DNA of 35,773 bases from Burkholderiales bacterium (GCA_023383795.1 JAHDYJ010000036.1:1-35773); one strand, 5' to 3'; shown: positions 24,981 to 33,373, numbered from the stretch's first letter. The notes: generated from the sequence alone by a model not told the origin. Translations and numbers: made by a program.

Positions 24981-25877
24981 ATGAACCGCAACCAGCCCGC
25001 GAGCGTCAAGCCCTGGCACCAGACCAACTGGGACTGGCGCGCCGCGCTCAATTTCATCTGCGGCGGCACCGGCACCGGCCTCCTGCTCGCCGCGGCGCTC
25101 TTCGGCGGCGCGGCGTACGCGTGGTTCGCGCTCGCCGCGCTCGCGTTCGTCGGCTTCGGTCTCTTCTGGGTCTGGATGGAGATCGGCAAGCCGTGGCGCG
25201 CGATCAACGTGTTCTTCCACCCCCACACGTCGTGGATGACGCGCGAGTCGATCGTCGCGGGCCCGCTCTTCCTCGCGGGGCTCGCGGCCGCCTGGACCGG
25301 CGCGGCGTGGCTCGTCGGGCTGGCCGCGATCCTCGCGGCGGCGTTCCTCTACTGCCAGGGGCGCATCCTGAAGGCCTCGAAGGGCATCCCGGCGTGGCGC
25401 GAGCCGGCGATCGTGCTGCTGGTGATCGTGACCGGACTCGCCGAGGGCACGGGCCTCGTGGCCGCCGCGCTCGCGGCGAGCGGCCGGCTCGCCGACCGTG
25501 CACCCGTCGTCGCGCTGCTCGTGCTGCTCGTCGCGCGCGAGATCGCGTGGCGCCGCTATCGCGCGGCGCTCGCCGTGCGCGGCGCGCCGAAGGGAACGCT
25601 CGAGGTGCTCGGACGCACGAGTCTGCCGTACGCCCTGGGCGGCAACTGGGTGCCGGCGCTGCTCGCGCTCGCGGCGCTGCCGGGGCACGGCGCAGCGTGG
25701 GCGCTCGTGCTCGTCGCCGGCGTCGCGGCGGCGGTCTTCGGCTGGTACGGCAAGTTCACGATCGTCGCGCGCGCCGCGTTCAATCAGGGATTCGCGCTGC
25801 CGGTGCTGCCGATTCGCGGCCAGGGCGAGCGCACGGCGGGCACCAAGCCGGGCTGGGAAAGACCCGCCGGCAGTTAG
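24981..25877 (+). CDS. padD: Membrane anchor subunit, PadD-like (DmsC/NrfD type)
   Basis: This 298-residue polytopic membrane protein has about eight hydrophobic segments. It would hold the molybdenum and iron-sulfur subunits at the membrane and pass electrons to quinone. The N-terminus HQTNWDWRAALNFICGGTGT, then MEIGKPWRAINVFFHPHTSW, is typical of anchors of the DMSO-reductase family, and KFTIVARAAFNQGFALP lies near the C-terminus. The start is ATG 24981; the ribosome-binding site is weak. In the usual order it would follow padC directly, but here a MITE-like element intervenes. Loss of coupling could lower its expression. Confidence 0.78.
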   Translation: MNRNQPASVKPWHQTNWDWRAALNFICGGTGTGLLLAAALFGGAAYAWFALAALAFVGFGLFWVWMEIGKPWRAINVFFHPHTSWMTRESIVAGPLFLAGLAAAWTGAAWLVGLAAILAAAFLYCQGRILKASKGIPAWREPAIVLLVIVTGLAEGTGLVAAALAASGRLADRAPVVALLVLLVAREIAWRRYRAALAVRGAPKGTLEVLGRTSLPYALGGNWVPALLALAALPGHGAAWALVLVAGVAAAVFGWYGKFTIVARAAFNQGFALPVLPIRGQGERTAGTKPGWERPAGS

Positions 25878-25922
25878 GGGTACGTCGTCGCCCCCGGCGC
25901 GGCGCCGCGGCGCAGCAATGCT

Positions 25923-25936
25923 TTGATCTCGGTCAC
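25923..25936 (+). promoter_or_regulatory. Second Dnr/Fnr-type site upstream of hemerythrin
   Basis: TTGATCTCGGTCAC has the same imperfect form as the site at 16709. It lies 46 bp after the padD-like stop and 60 bp upstream of the better site at 25983. No -10 element stands at the expected distance, so it may be an accessory or decoy site. Confidence 0.4.
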
Positions 25937-25982
25937 GAAGGGTCGCCGATCGCCGGCGCGCGCCGCGCGTCGGTCAGGCGGT

Positions 25983-25996
25983 TTGAGATTCATCAA
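25983..25996 (+). promoter_or_regulatory. Dnr/Fnr-type site before the hemerythrin gene
   Basis: TTGAGATTCATCAA has a perfect right half-site and one mismatch in the left. A -10-like AAGAAT lies at 26020-26025, within one base of the position expected for activation from -41.5. This predicts a start near 26031 and a leader of about 33 nt with a GGAG ribosome-binding motif. Confidence 0.65.
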
Positions 25997-26063
25997 AGAT
26001 GCCGTGCCGGAGCCTCGGAAAGAATCGAGGCGTCGGAGGAGACGAGAGACCTGGAGAGACGCG

Positions 26064-26507
26064 ATGGCGAGCATCGAGGAATTCATGGCGCAGCACCACA
26101 AGGCGTGCGACGCGCATTTCGCGGCTGCCGAGTCCGCGGTCGGCGACGACGACTGGAGCGCGGCCGCGCGCGAATTCGACGCTTTTGCGAAGGGCATGGC
26201 CCATCACTTCGAGATGGAGGAATCGGTGCTCTTCCCGGCGTTCGAGGAGCGCACCGGCATGGACGGCGGGCCGACCTACGTGATGCGCGAGGAGCACGAG
26301 CAGATGCGCGGCATCCTCGGCGCGCTCAAGGCGGCGGTCGCGGCGCGCGACGCCGACGAGTACCTCGGCCAGTGCGAGACGCTGAACGTCCTCATGCAGC
26401 AGCACAACATCAAGGAAGAGCAGGTGCTGTACCGCATGATGGACCAGCACCTCGGCGGCGAGGCCGACATGCTGCTCGGACGCTTCGACGAGCTCGCCGC
26501 GGCCTGA
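26064..26507 (+). CDS. Hemerythrin domain protein
   Basis: This 147-residue four-helix protein has the carboxylate-bridged di-iron ligand pattern of hemerythrins: His near residue 11-12/18, His47/His48 and Glu52 in MAHHFEMEESVLFPAFEE, His78 in REEHEQM, and His114 with Glu118/Glu119 in QQHNIKEEQVLY. Related bacterial proteins bind oxygen or NO, or take part in repair of damaged iron-sulfur centres. The start is ATG 26064, with GGAGA upstream. A Dnr/Fnr-type promoter stands in front and an NnrS-like gene follows 54 bp later, so a role in nitrosative or low-oxygen stress is likely. Confidence 0.88.
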   Translation: MASIEEFMAQHHKACDAHFAAAESAVGDDDWSAAAREFDAFAKGMAHHFEMEESVLFPAFEERTGMDGGPTYVMREEHEQMRGILGALKAAVAARDADEYLGQCETLNVLMQQHNIKEEQVLYRMMDQHLGGEADMLLGRFDELAAA

Positions 26508-26561
26508 CGCGGCGCCGACCCGCGGCGTGCCGGGCGCCGCGGTCCAGCGATCCGGAGGTAC

Positions 26562-27863
26562 ATGCTCCAGCCCGGACTGAGCTTCGAACAGGCACCGCCG
26601 ATCTCGGTGCCGTTCCGCTTCTTCCTCTCCGCGCCGCTCTTCGGGCTCGCCTGCGCGGCGCTCGTGCTGTGGCAGGGCCCGGACCTCTTCGCGTCGCGCT
26701 GGACGCCGTCCGCGCTCGCGGCCACGCACCTGCTGACGCTGGGGGTCATGGCCTCGACCATGATCGGCGCCATGATGCAGATGCTGCCGGTGCTGGTCGG
26801 CGCGCCGATGCCGGCGCCGCGCGCGGTGGCGTGGATCACGCACGTCCTGCTCGTGGCAGGCACGCTCGCGCTGGCCGGCGGCTTCCTGCTGCTGTGGCCG
26901 CTGCTGCTGCGCGCGGCGGTCGTCGCGCTCGGCATCGGCTTCGGCGTCTTCGTCGCCGCGGTGGCGGCGAGCCTCGCGCGCGTGCGCGCGTGGAACACGA
27001 CGGTGGGCGTGATGTGGCTCGCGACGATCGCGCTCGCCGCCGCGGTCGCGCTCGGCGCGACGCTCGCCGCGAGCCTCGGGTGGGGCCTGGCGCTGCCGAG
27101 CCCCGCGTTCCACGAGCTTCACCCCGCATGGGGATTGCTCGGCTGGATCGGCGTCCTGGTGATCGGCGTCGCCTACCAGGTCGTGCCGATGTTCCAGATG
27201 ACGCCCGCGTATCCGGGCACGCTCACGCACTGGCTCACGTGGGCGATCTTCGCCGTGCTCGTGCTGTGGTCGGCGGCGCAGCTCGCCCTCGGCGAGGCGG
27301 GCGCGACGCTCGCCACGGCGCTCGCGCTCGCGCTCGGCGGCGCGTTCGTCGCGTTCGCGCTCGTCACGCTCGAGCTCCAGCGCAAGCGCCGCCGCCGGCA
27401 GGCCGACGTCACGCTCGACTTCTGGCGCGTCGGCATGGCCTCGCTCGTCGTCGCCGCGGCCTGCTGGGCGGCGCGCCTGCTCGCGCCCGACCGGCTGCCG
27501 GAGGGATTCGACCTGTTCCTCGGCGTGCTGGCGCTGGCCGGCGTCGCGCTCTCGGTGATCAACGGCATGCTGTACAAGATCGCCCCGTTTCTCGCGTGGT
27601 TCCATCTGCAGACGGCCGTGGCCGGCCGCGCGACCGTGCCGCACATGCGCAAGATACTGCCCGAGGGAGCGCAGCGAGGGCAGCTCCGCACGCACCTCGC
27701 CGCGCTCGCGCTGCTGCTGGCCGCGCCGTGGTGGCCGGTGCTCTCGTACCCGGGCGCGCTCGTGCTCGGCGCGTCCATGGTGCTCCTGCTGCGCAATCTC
27801 ATCGCCGTCGCGCGCGCGCACCGCGCGACGCTCGCGCAGGCCGCGGTCCCCGGCGCGGCCTGA
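26562..27863 (+). CDS. Polytopic membrane protein, NnrS-like
   Basis: This 433-residue protein has about 12 hydrophobic helices, no signal peptide and several histidines inside or at the edge of helices (ATHLLTLGVMASTMIGAMMQ, FHELHPAWGLLGWIGVLVIG, WFHLQTAV). The pattern resembles NnrS and distant haem-copper-oxidase subunit I-like proteins, and NnrS contains haem and protects against NO damage. I cannot prove membership of either family by eye. It follows the hemerythrin gene by 54 bp with GGAGG before its ATG, so the two form an operon under the Dnr/Fnr-type site. The function is proposed from this context. Confidence 0.65.
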   Translation: MLQPGLSFEQAPPISVPFRFFLSAPLFGLACAALVLWQGPDLFASRWTPSALAATHLLTLGVMASTMIGAMMQMLPVLVGAPMPAPRAVAWITHVLLVAGTLALAGGFLLLWPLLLRAAVVALGIGFGVFVAAVAASLARVRAWNTTVGVMWLATIALAAAVALGATLAASLGWGLALPSPAFHELHPAWGLLGWIGVLVIGVAYQVVPMFQMTPAYPGTLTHWLTWAIFAVLVLWSAAQLALGEAGATLATALALALGGAFVAFALVTLELQRKRRRRQADVTLDFWRVGMASLVVAAACWAARLLAPDRLPEGFDLFLGVLALAGVALSVINGMLYKIAPFLAWFHLQTAVAGRATVPHMRKILPEGAQRGQLRTHLAALALLLAAPWWPVLSYPGALVLGASMVLLLRNLIAVARAHRATLAQAAVPGAA

Positions 27864-27993
27864 GCCGAGGCCGCTCCGCATCCCCTCGCACGCGCGAGGC
27901 GCGTACCATTGGCCGCATCCGCGCGCCGGCGCAAGGCCGCGCGGGCACGGCGCTTGCGCGCCCGAGTGATCCCCGACCCCAGCGAGGTGATGC

Positions 27994-29013
27994 ATGCAGA
28001 TTGCGATGATCGGGCTGGGCCGCATGGGCGCGAACATGGTGCGGCGCCTGATGCGCGCCGGCCACGAGTGCGTCGTCCACGACGTGTCGCCGGAGGCCGT
28101 CGAAACGCTCGCCCGCGAGGGCGCGGTCCCGGCGCGCTCGCTCGCCGAGCTCGCGGCGAAGGTCGCGCGCCCGCGTGCAGTCTGGATGATGGTGCCGGCG
28201 GGCCTGGTGGACCGGGTGGTGGACGACCTCGTGCCGCTTCTTTCGAAGGGCGACGCGGTGATCGACGGCGGCAACTCGCACTACCGCGACGCGATCCGCC
28301 GCGCGCGATCGCTCGCGACCGCGGGCCTGCGGTTCGTCGACGTCGGCACGAGCGGCGGCGTGTGGGGCCTCGAGCGCGGCTACTGCCTGATGATCGGCGG
28401 CGACGCCGAGACCGTGCAGCGGCTGGACCCGGCGTTCGCGGCGCTCGCGCCCGGGGTCGAGGCCGCGCCGCGCACGCCCGGGCGCGCGGGCACGCCGGCC
28501 GCGGCCGAGCGCGGGTACCTCCACTGCGGCGGGCCGGGCGCGGGCCACTTCGCGAAGATGGTGCACAACGGCATCGAGTACGGGGTGATGGCCGCGTACG
28601 CCGAAGGCCTCAACGTCCTGCGGCACGCGAACGCGGGCAAGCGCGAGCGCGAGTCGAGCGCCGAGGAGACGCCGATGCGGGAGCCGGAGGCCTACCGATA
28701 CGACTTCGACGTCGCCGCGGTGGCCGAGGTCTGGCGCCGCGGCAGCGTGATCGCTTCGTGGCTGCTCGATCTCACCGCCGCCGCGCTCGCGGAGGATCCG
28801 GCGCTCGAGCGCTTCGGCGGCCGGGTGTCGGACTCGGGCGAGGGACGCTGGACGCTGCAAGCGGCAATCGACGAGGGCGTGCCGGCGCCCGTGCTCTCCG
28901 CCGCGGTCTACGAGCGCTTCAGCTCGCGCGGCAACGCCGGCTTCGCGAACCAGGTGCTCTCGGCCATGCGCTACCGGTTCGGCGGACACCGCGAGGGCGG
29001 CGGGAAGGGCTGA
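27994..29013 (+). CDS. gnd: 6-phosphogluconate dehydrogenase (decarboxylating), short type
   Basis: The enzyme oxidises and decarboxylates 6-phosphogluconate to ribulose 5-phosphate. The 339 residues match the shorter bacterial class, which is often NAD-preferring. It shows MIGLGRMGANMVRRLMRAGH (nucleotide binding), VIDGGNSHYRD, DVGTSGGVWGLERGYCLMIG and the catalytic lysine in GAGHFAKMVHNGIEYGVM. The C-terminal helical domain ends with SRGNAGFANQVLSAMRYRFG. The start is ATG 27994, preceded by a GAGGTG motif. The next gene, 17 bp downstream, is zwf, the preceding step of the same pathway, which fits an operon. Confidence 0.94.
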   Translation: MQIAMIGLGRMGANMVRRLMRAGHECVVHDVSPEAVETLAREGAVPARSLAELAAKVARPRAVWMMVPAGLVDRVVDDLVPLLSKGDAVIDGGNSHYRDAIRRARSLATAGLRFVDVGTSGGVWGLERGYCLMIGGDAETVQRLDPAFAALAPGVEAAPRTPGRAGTPAAAERGYLHCGGPGAGHFAKMVHNGIEYGVMAAYAEGLNVLRHANAGKRERESSAEETPMREPEAYRYDFDVAAVAEVWRRGSVIASWLLDLTAAALAEDPALERFGGRVSDSGEGRWTLQAAIDEGVPAPVLSAAVYERFSSRGNAGFANQVLSAMRYRFGGHREGGGKG

Positions 29014-29030
29014 GCGATGGAGCCTGGCCG

Positions 29031-30413
29031 ATGAATGCGCCGCACGCCGACGCGCTGGTGCTCTTCGGGATCACCGGGGACCTCGCGTACAAGAAGATCT
29101 TCCCCAGCGTGCACGCGATGGCCAGGCGCGGCGAGCTCGCGGTGCCCGTCGTCGGCGTCGCCCGCGAGGGATGGGACCGCGAGCGGCTGCTCGCGCGCGC
29201 GCGAGAGAGCATCGCCGAGCACGGCGGCGGCGTGGACGAGCGCGCGTTCGGCGCGCTCGCCGAGCGGTTGCGCTACGCGCCCGGCGACTACACCGATCCG
29301 GCCGTGTACGACCGGCTGCGCGAGGCGCTCGGCGAGGCGCGGCGACCGGTGCACTATCTCGCGATCCCGCCGAGCCTCTTCCCGGTCGTGGTCGAGGGGC
29401 TCGGCCGCTCGGGCTGCGCCCGCGGCGCGCGCGTCGTGCTCGAGAAGCCGTTCGGCCGCGACCTCGCCTCGGCGCGGTCGCTGAACCGCACGCTTCACTC
29501 GGTCTTCGACGAAGACTCGATCTTCCGCATCGATCACTACCTTGGCAAGGAGACGGTGCAGAACATCCTCTACTTCCGGTTCGGCAACAGCTTCCTCGAG
29601 CCGATCTGGAACCGCAACTACGTCGAGCGGGTCGAGGTCACGCTGGCCGAGCGCTTCGGCGTCGCCGGGCGCGGCAAGTTCTACGAGGAGGCCGGCGCGA
29701 TCCGCGACGTGGTGCAGAACCATCTGCTGCAGGTGGTCGCGCTGCTCGCGATGGAGCCGCCGGTCGGCCCCGACATGGAGGCCTTCCGCGACGAGAAGGT
29801 GCGCGTGCTGAAGTCGATCCGCCCGCCGGCCGCGAACGAGGTGGTGCGCGGCCAGTACGCGGGTTACCGCGCCGAGCGGGGGGTCGCGCCGGATTCGCGC
29901 GTCGAAACGTTCGCCGCGCTGCGCATGCATCTCGACTCCTGGCGCTGGCAGGACGTGCCGTTCTTCGTGCGCGCCGGCAAGCGGCTCGCGGTGACGGCGA
30001 CCGAGGTGCTGGTCACGCTGAAGCGCCCGCCGCAGCGGCGCTTCTCCGGACGCGAGTTCGATTCCGGCGCGCCCAACCACTTCCGCTTCCGCATGGGCCC
30101 GAACATGGAGATCGCGCTCGGCGCGACGGTGCTCGCCGCGGGCGGGCGCGGCGCGAGCGAGAACGTCGAGCTCTTCGCCTGTCGCGACCCGGGGCGCCAG
30201 GTCGAGCCTTACGACCTGCTGCTCGGCGCGGCGATGGCCGGCGACCATCTCCTGTTCGCGCGCCAGGACGAGGTGGAGGCGGCGTGGCGCATCGTCGAGC
30301 CGCTGCTCGAGCATTCGTCGCCGGTCGCCGAGTACGCGCCGGAGTCGTGGGGCCCGGCGGCGACGGACGCGCTGATCGAGCCGCGCGCGAGGTGGCACGA
30401 CCCGAAGGGGTGA
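29031..30413 (+). CDS. zwf: Glucose-6-phosphate 1-dehydrogenase
   Basis: Zwf oxidises glucose 6-phosphate to 6-phosphogluconolactone. The 460 residues carry the dinucleotide motif LFGITGDLAYKKIFP, the substrate motif FRIDHYLGKETVQN with its catalytic histidine partner region, NRNYVERVEVTLAE and VPFFVRAGKRLAVTATEV. The start is ATG 29031, close behind gnd. Upstream sequence in this frame is open but overlaps gnd in another frame and is not coding. 6-phosphogluconolactonase and Entner-Doudoroff genes are not in the window. It is convergent with the fused monooxygenase-ligase gene. Confidence 0.95.
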   Translation: MNAPHADALVLFGITGDLAYKKIFPSVHAMARRGELAVPVVGVAREGWDRERLLARARESIAEHGGGVDERAFGALAERLRYAPGDYTDPAVYDRLREALGEARRPVHYLAIPPSLFPVVVEGLGRSGCARGARVVLEKPFGRDLASARSLNRTLHSVFDEDSIFRIDHYLGKETVQNILYFRFGNSFLEPIWNRNYVERVEVTLAERFGVAGRGKFYEEAGAIRDVVQNHLLQVVALLAMEPPVGPDMEAFRDEKVRVLKSIRPPAANEVVRGQYAGYRAERGVAPDSRVETFAALRMHLDSWRWQDVPFFVRAGKRLAVTATEVLVTLKRPPQRRFSGREFDSGAPNHFRFRMGPNMEIALGATVLAAGGRGASENVELFACRDPGRQVEPYDLLLGAAMAGDHLLFARQDEVEAAWRIVEPLLEHSSPVAEYAPESWGPAATDALIEPRARWHDPKG

Positions 30414-30420
30414 AACGCGA

Positions 30421-30591
30421 GTGAACGGTGAACGGTCGACAGTGAACGGCAAAGGCGCGTTGCAGCGGGGCTTGCGCCTCAGTACGTGACAACGGCTGAT
30501 CGAGCGTCTCCGCTTCTTAGCCGCTCACCGCTCACCGCTCACCGCTCACCGCCCACCGCTCACCGCTCACCGTTCACCGTTCACCGTTCTC
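30421..30591. repeat. Heptamer tandem repeats forming a long inverted repeat
   Basis: Nine heptamers of the form CGYYCAC (mostly CGCTCAC, then CGTTCAC) run without interruption from 30522 to 30584, followed by a variant CGTTCTC. On the other side, GTGAACGGTGAACGGT (30421-30436) is the perfect reverse complement of ACCGTTCACCGTTCAC (30569-30584). The structure lies between the convergent zwf and monooxygenase-ligase genes and could end both transcripts. The array overlaps the last codons of the ligase gene. Seven is not a multiple of three, so a change in copy number would shift the frame of those codons. Confidence 0.85.
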
Positions 30592-33335
30592 AACCGCTGG
30601 CGGTCGATCTTGCCAGTCCCGGTCTTCGGCAGGTCGTCGAGATACTCCACCTGCCGCGGGTACTTGAACGGCACCAGCGCCTGCTTGACGAAGTCCTGCA
30701 GCGCTCTCGTCGTCGCCGCGCCGGCGGACTGGCCCGGCCGCAGCGCGACGAACGCCTTCAGCGTCATCAGCCGGTTCTCGTCCTCGACCGCGAGCACCGC
30801 GCACTCGCGCACTCCCGGGTGCTCCGCGAGCGCGCGCTCGACCTCCAGCGGGTGCACCCACTGTCCGCTCACCTTCACCAGGTCGTCGGCGCGGCCCTCG
30901 AACCAGTAGAAGCCGTCGGCATCCCGGCGGAACCGGTCGCCGGTGTAGATCCACCCGTCGCGCATCGTCTCGCGCGTCTTGTCGGGGCGGTTCCAGTAGA
31001 ACGGCGCGCTCGAGTCGCCGCGCACCCACATGATGCCGGGCTCTCCGGTCGGGACTTCGCGCCCGTCGGGATCGCAGAGCTTGATCTCGTAGCCGGGCAC
31101 GCGCACGCCCGTCGCGCCGGGCTTCTGGCGGTCGACCCGGTTGGAGAGGTAGATGTGCAGCACCTCGGTCGAGCCGAGCCCTTCCACGATGCGCAGGCCG
31201 TAGCGGCGCTCCCACTCGCCGAACATCTCCTGCGAGAGCGTCTCGGCTGCCGAGATGCACAGCCGCAGGCTCGAGAGATCGCGCCGCTCGGCGCCGGGAT
31301 GCGCGATGAGCGCGTTGTACAGGGTGGGCAGGCCGAAGAGGATCGTCGGGCGATGCCGCTCGATCGCGGCGAGCACCGCCTCGGGGTCGGGGCGGCCCGG
31401 ATGCAGCACCACCGCGGCGCCGACCGAGAACGGGAAGGTGATCGCGTTGCCGAAGCCGTACGCGAAGAAGATCTTCGGCGGGGAGAACGCGACGTCGGAT
31501 TCGCGGATGCCGAGCACCCGCTTGCCGTACGACTCGTGCGTGTACGGCGCGTCATGGTGCAGGTGCACGACGCCCTTCGGCCGGCCGGTGCTGCCGGAGC
31601 TGTACATCCAGAACGCCATCTCGTCGGGGTGCGTCTCGACCTCGTCCAGCGCAGCGCTCGCGCCGGCGATCCAGGCGTCCCAGCGCTGCACGTCGACGAG
31701 CTCGAGCGGCGGCGGCGCCTCCTCGCCGACGATCACCAGGCTGCGCAGCCGGCTCGCCCGCGCGTCCGGGTGCGCGAGGAGGCTCGCGAGCGAGCCGTGC
31801 ACGATCGCCGCCTCCGCGCCGCTGTCGGCGAGATAGTAGGCGACGAGATCGGCGGGCGAGAGGGTGTTCACGAGCACCGGCACGAAGCCCGCGCGCATCG
31901 CGCCGAAGATCGCCGCCACGTACTCGGGGGTGTCGAGCATCACGAGCAGCACCCGGCTGCCGCGCGCGAGCCCCATCGCGGCCAGCCCGTTGCCGGCGCG
32001 GGCGGCGAGCTCGGCGAGCTCGCCGTAGGCGAGCTTGCGGTCCCCGCAGACGACCGCGGTCCTGCCGGCGCGGCCGGCGGCGAGGTTGTCGAAGAGGATC
32101 CGCGACGCGTTGTAGCGCTCGGGCACGCGCCAGCCGATCTCGCGCGCTCCGGGCGTGCCGGCGCCGCACGGGTCGGGCTGGCGCTCCGGGTGCGCCGACC
32201 CCGGGTCCGCGGCGCGCTCGCGGTCCACGCGCGTCATGAAGCGCGGGGCCTCCGCGCGCAGCCGCTCGTCGCTCATCCGGCCGCTGCGGATCATGTAGTC
32301 GTAGGCGAGTTGCCACGGCGCGAGCGCCATCTTCTCGGCGATGCGCTCGTACCAGAACGAGCTCGCGTTGGCCGCGTTGACGATCTTCTCGGCGATCGGC
32401 TTGCGCGCGCGCTCGAAGGCCGCGAGGCCCGCCGCGACGTCCTCGCCGTGCGCGTCGAGCGCGGCGGCGAGCGCGATCGAGTCCTCCATCGCGAGCCGGG
32501 TGCCCGACCCGATCGAGAAGTGCCCGGTGCGCACGGCGTCGCCGATCAGGACGACGTTGTCGGCGGTCCACTGCGGCGTCCACAGGAGCGGGAAATTGCG
32601 CCAGATCGAGCGGTTCGAGACGAGCGGGCGGCCGCCGAGGTCGGGCGCGAACACGCGCTCGCAGTAGAGCCGGCTCGCGTCGTCGCTCATGCGATCCAGC
32701 CCGGCCCGGTACCAGGTCGCCGCGTCGCACTCGACGATGAACGTGCTCATGTCCGGCGCGTAGCGGTAGTGGTGCGCGACGAAATGTCCGTGCTCGTTCG
32801 CGCGGAAGGTGAGGGTCAGGCAGTCGAACGGCTGCGCCGTGCCGTACCACGCGAACTTGTTGGTGAGATAGCCGATGCGCGGCTGCAGCCGCCCGGCGAG
32901 CGACCGTCGCACCATCGAGTTCACGCCGTCGGCGGCGACCACCAGGTCGAAGCCGGCGAGCTCGGCGAGTGCGCCGACCGTGCGCCCGTGCTCGACGCTC
33001 ACGCCGGCCGCCTCGCACAGCCGCTCGAGCGTCGAGAGCAGTCGCAGCCGGCCGATCGCGGAGAAGCCGTTGCCGTCGACCAGGATCGCTTCGTCCCGGT
33101 GCACGATCTTCTGCTCGGGCCAGTGCTCCATCTCGGCCTCGAGCCGCCGGAAGATCTCCGGCTCGCCGGCGCGCAGGAACTCGAGCGCGCCGTCGGAGAA
33201 CACGACGCCGAAGCCGAAGGTCGCGCCGCGCGGATTCTGCTCGAGGACCAGCACCTCGGCGTGCGGGCGGCGCCGCTTCAGGAGCAGGCCGAGGAAGAGG
33301 CCGGCGGGGCCGGCGCCGATGATCGCGGTTCGCAT
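30567..33335 (-). CDS. Fused FAD aryl-CoA monooxygenase and benzoate-type CoA ligase
   Basis: This is one continuous frame of 922 residues. Residues 1-385 form a flavin monooxygenase like salicylyl-CoA 5-hydroxylase and the N-terminal half of 2-aminobenzoyl-CoA monooxygenase: IIGAGPAG (Gly7, 9, 12), FGFGVVFSD, Asp136-Gly137, and VLIGDAVRTGHFSIGSGT (Asp266). A proline-rich linker (about 372-405) leads to an AMP-forming ligase of the benzoate/2-aminobenzoate type: VPERYNASRILFDNLA, YSSGSTGRPKG (578-588), VEGLGSTEVLHIY, YTGD and the catalytic Lys909 in KTGTGKIDR. The fusion could activate an aromatic acid and hydroxylate the CoA ester. The start is ATG 33335 with GGAGG upstream. The last residues (VNGER) are encoded by a heptamer repeat. 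Confidence 0.88.
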   Translation of the reverse strand: MRTAIIGAGPAGLFLGLLLKRRRPHAEVLVLEQNPRGATFGFGVVFSDGALEFLRAGEPEIFRRLEAEMEHWPEQKIVHRDEAILVDGNGFSAIGRLRLLSTLERLCEAAGVSVEHGRTVGALAELAGFDLVVAADGVNSMVRRSLAGRLQPRIGYLTNKFAWYGTAQPFDCLTLTFRANEHGHFVAHHYRYAPDMSTFIVECDAATWYRAGLDRMSDDASRLYCERVFAPDLGGRPLVSNRSIWRNFPLLWTPQWTADNVVLIGDAVRTGHFSIGSGTRLAMEDSIALAAALDAHGEDVAAGLAAFERARKPIAEKIVNAANASSFWYERIAEKMALAPWQLAYDYMIRSGRMSDERLRAEAPRFMTRVDRERAADPGSAHPERQPDPCGAGTPGAREIGWRVPERYNASRILFDNLAAGRAGRTAVVCGDRKLAYGELAELAARAGNGLAAMGLARGSRVLLVMLDTPEYVAAIFGAMRAGFVPVLVNTLSPADLVAYYLADSGAEAAIVHGSLASLLAHPDARASRLRSLVIVGEEAPPPLELVDVQRWDAWIAGASAALDEVETHPDEMAFWMYSSGSTGRPKGVVHLHHDAPYTHESYGKRVLGIRESDVAFSPPKIFFAYGFGNAITFPFSVGAAVVLHPGRPDPEAVLAAIERHRPTILFGLPTLYNALIAHPGAERRDLSSLRLCISAAETLSQEMFGEWERRYGLRIVEGLGSTEVLHIYLSNRVDRQKPGATGVRVPGYEIKLCDPDGREVPTGEPGIMWVRGDSSAPFYWNRPDKTRETMRDGWIYTGDRFRRDADGFYWFEGRADDLVKVSGQWVHPLEVERALAEHPGVRECAVLAVEDENRLMTLKAFVALRPGQSAGAATTRALQDFVKQALVPFKYPRQVEYLDDLPKTGTGKIDRQRLRTVNGER

Positions 33336-33373
33336 GGTCGCCTCCGGCGCCGGTGTGGGCGCCGGAAACGATA

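Noticed and set aside
27909..29030. Upstream part of the zwf frame as a separate or fused protein
   Set aside because: It overlaps gnd in a different frame and shows only Arg/Ala-rich sequence; zwf homology begins at ATG 29031.
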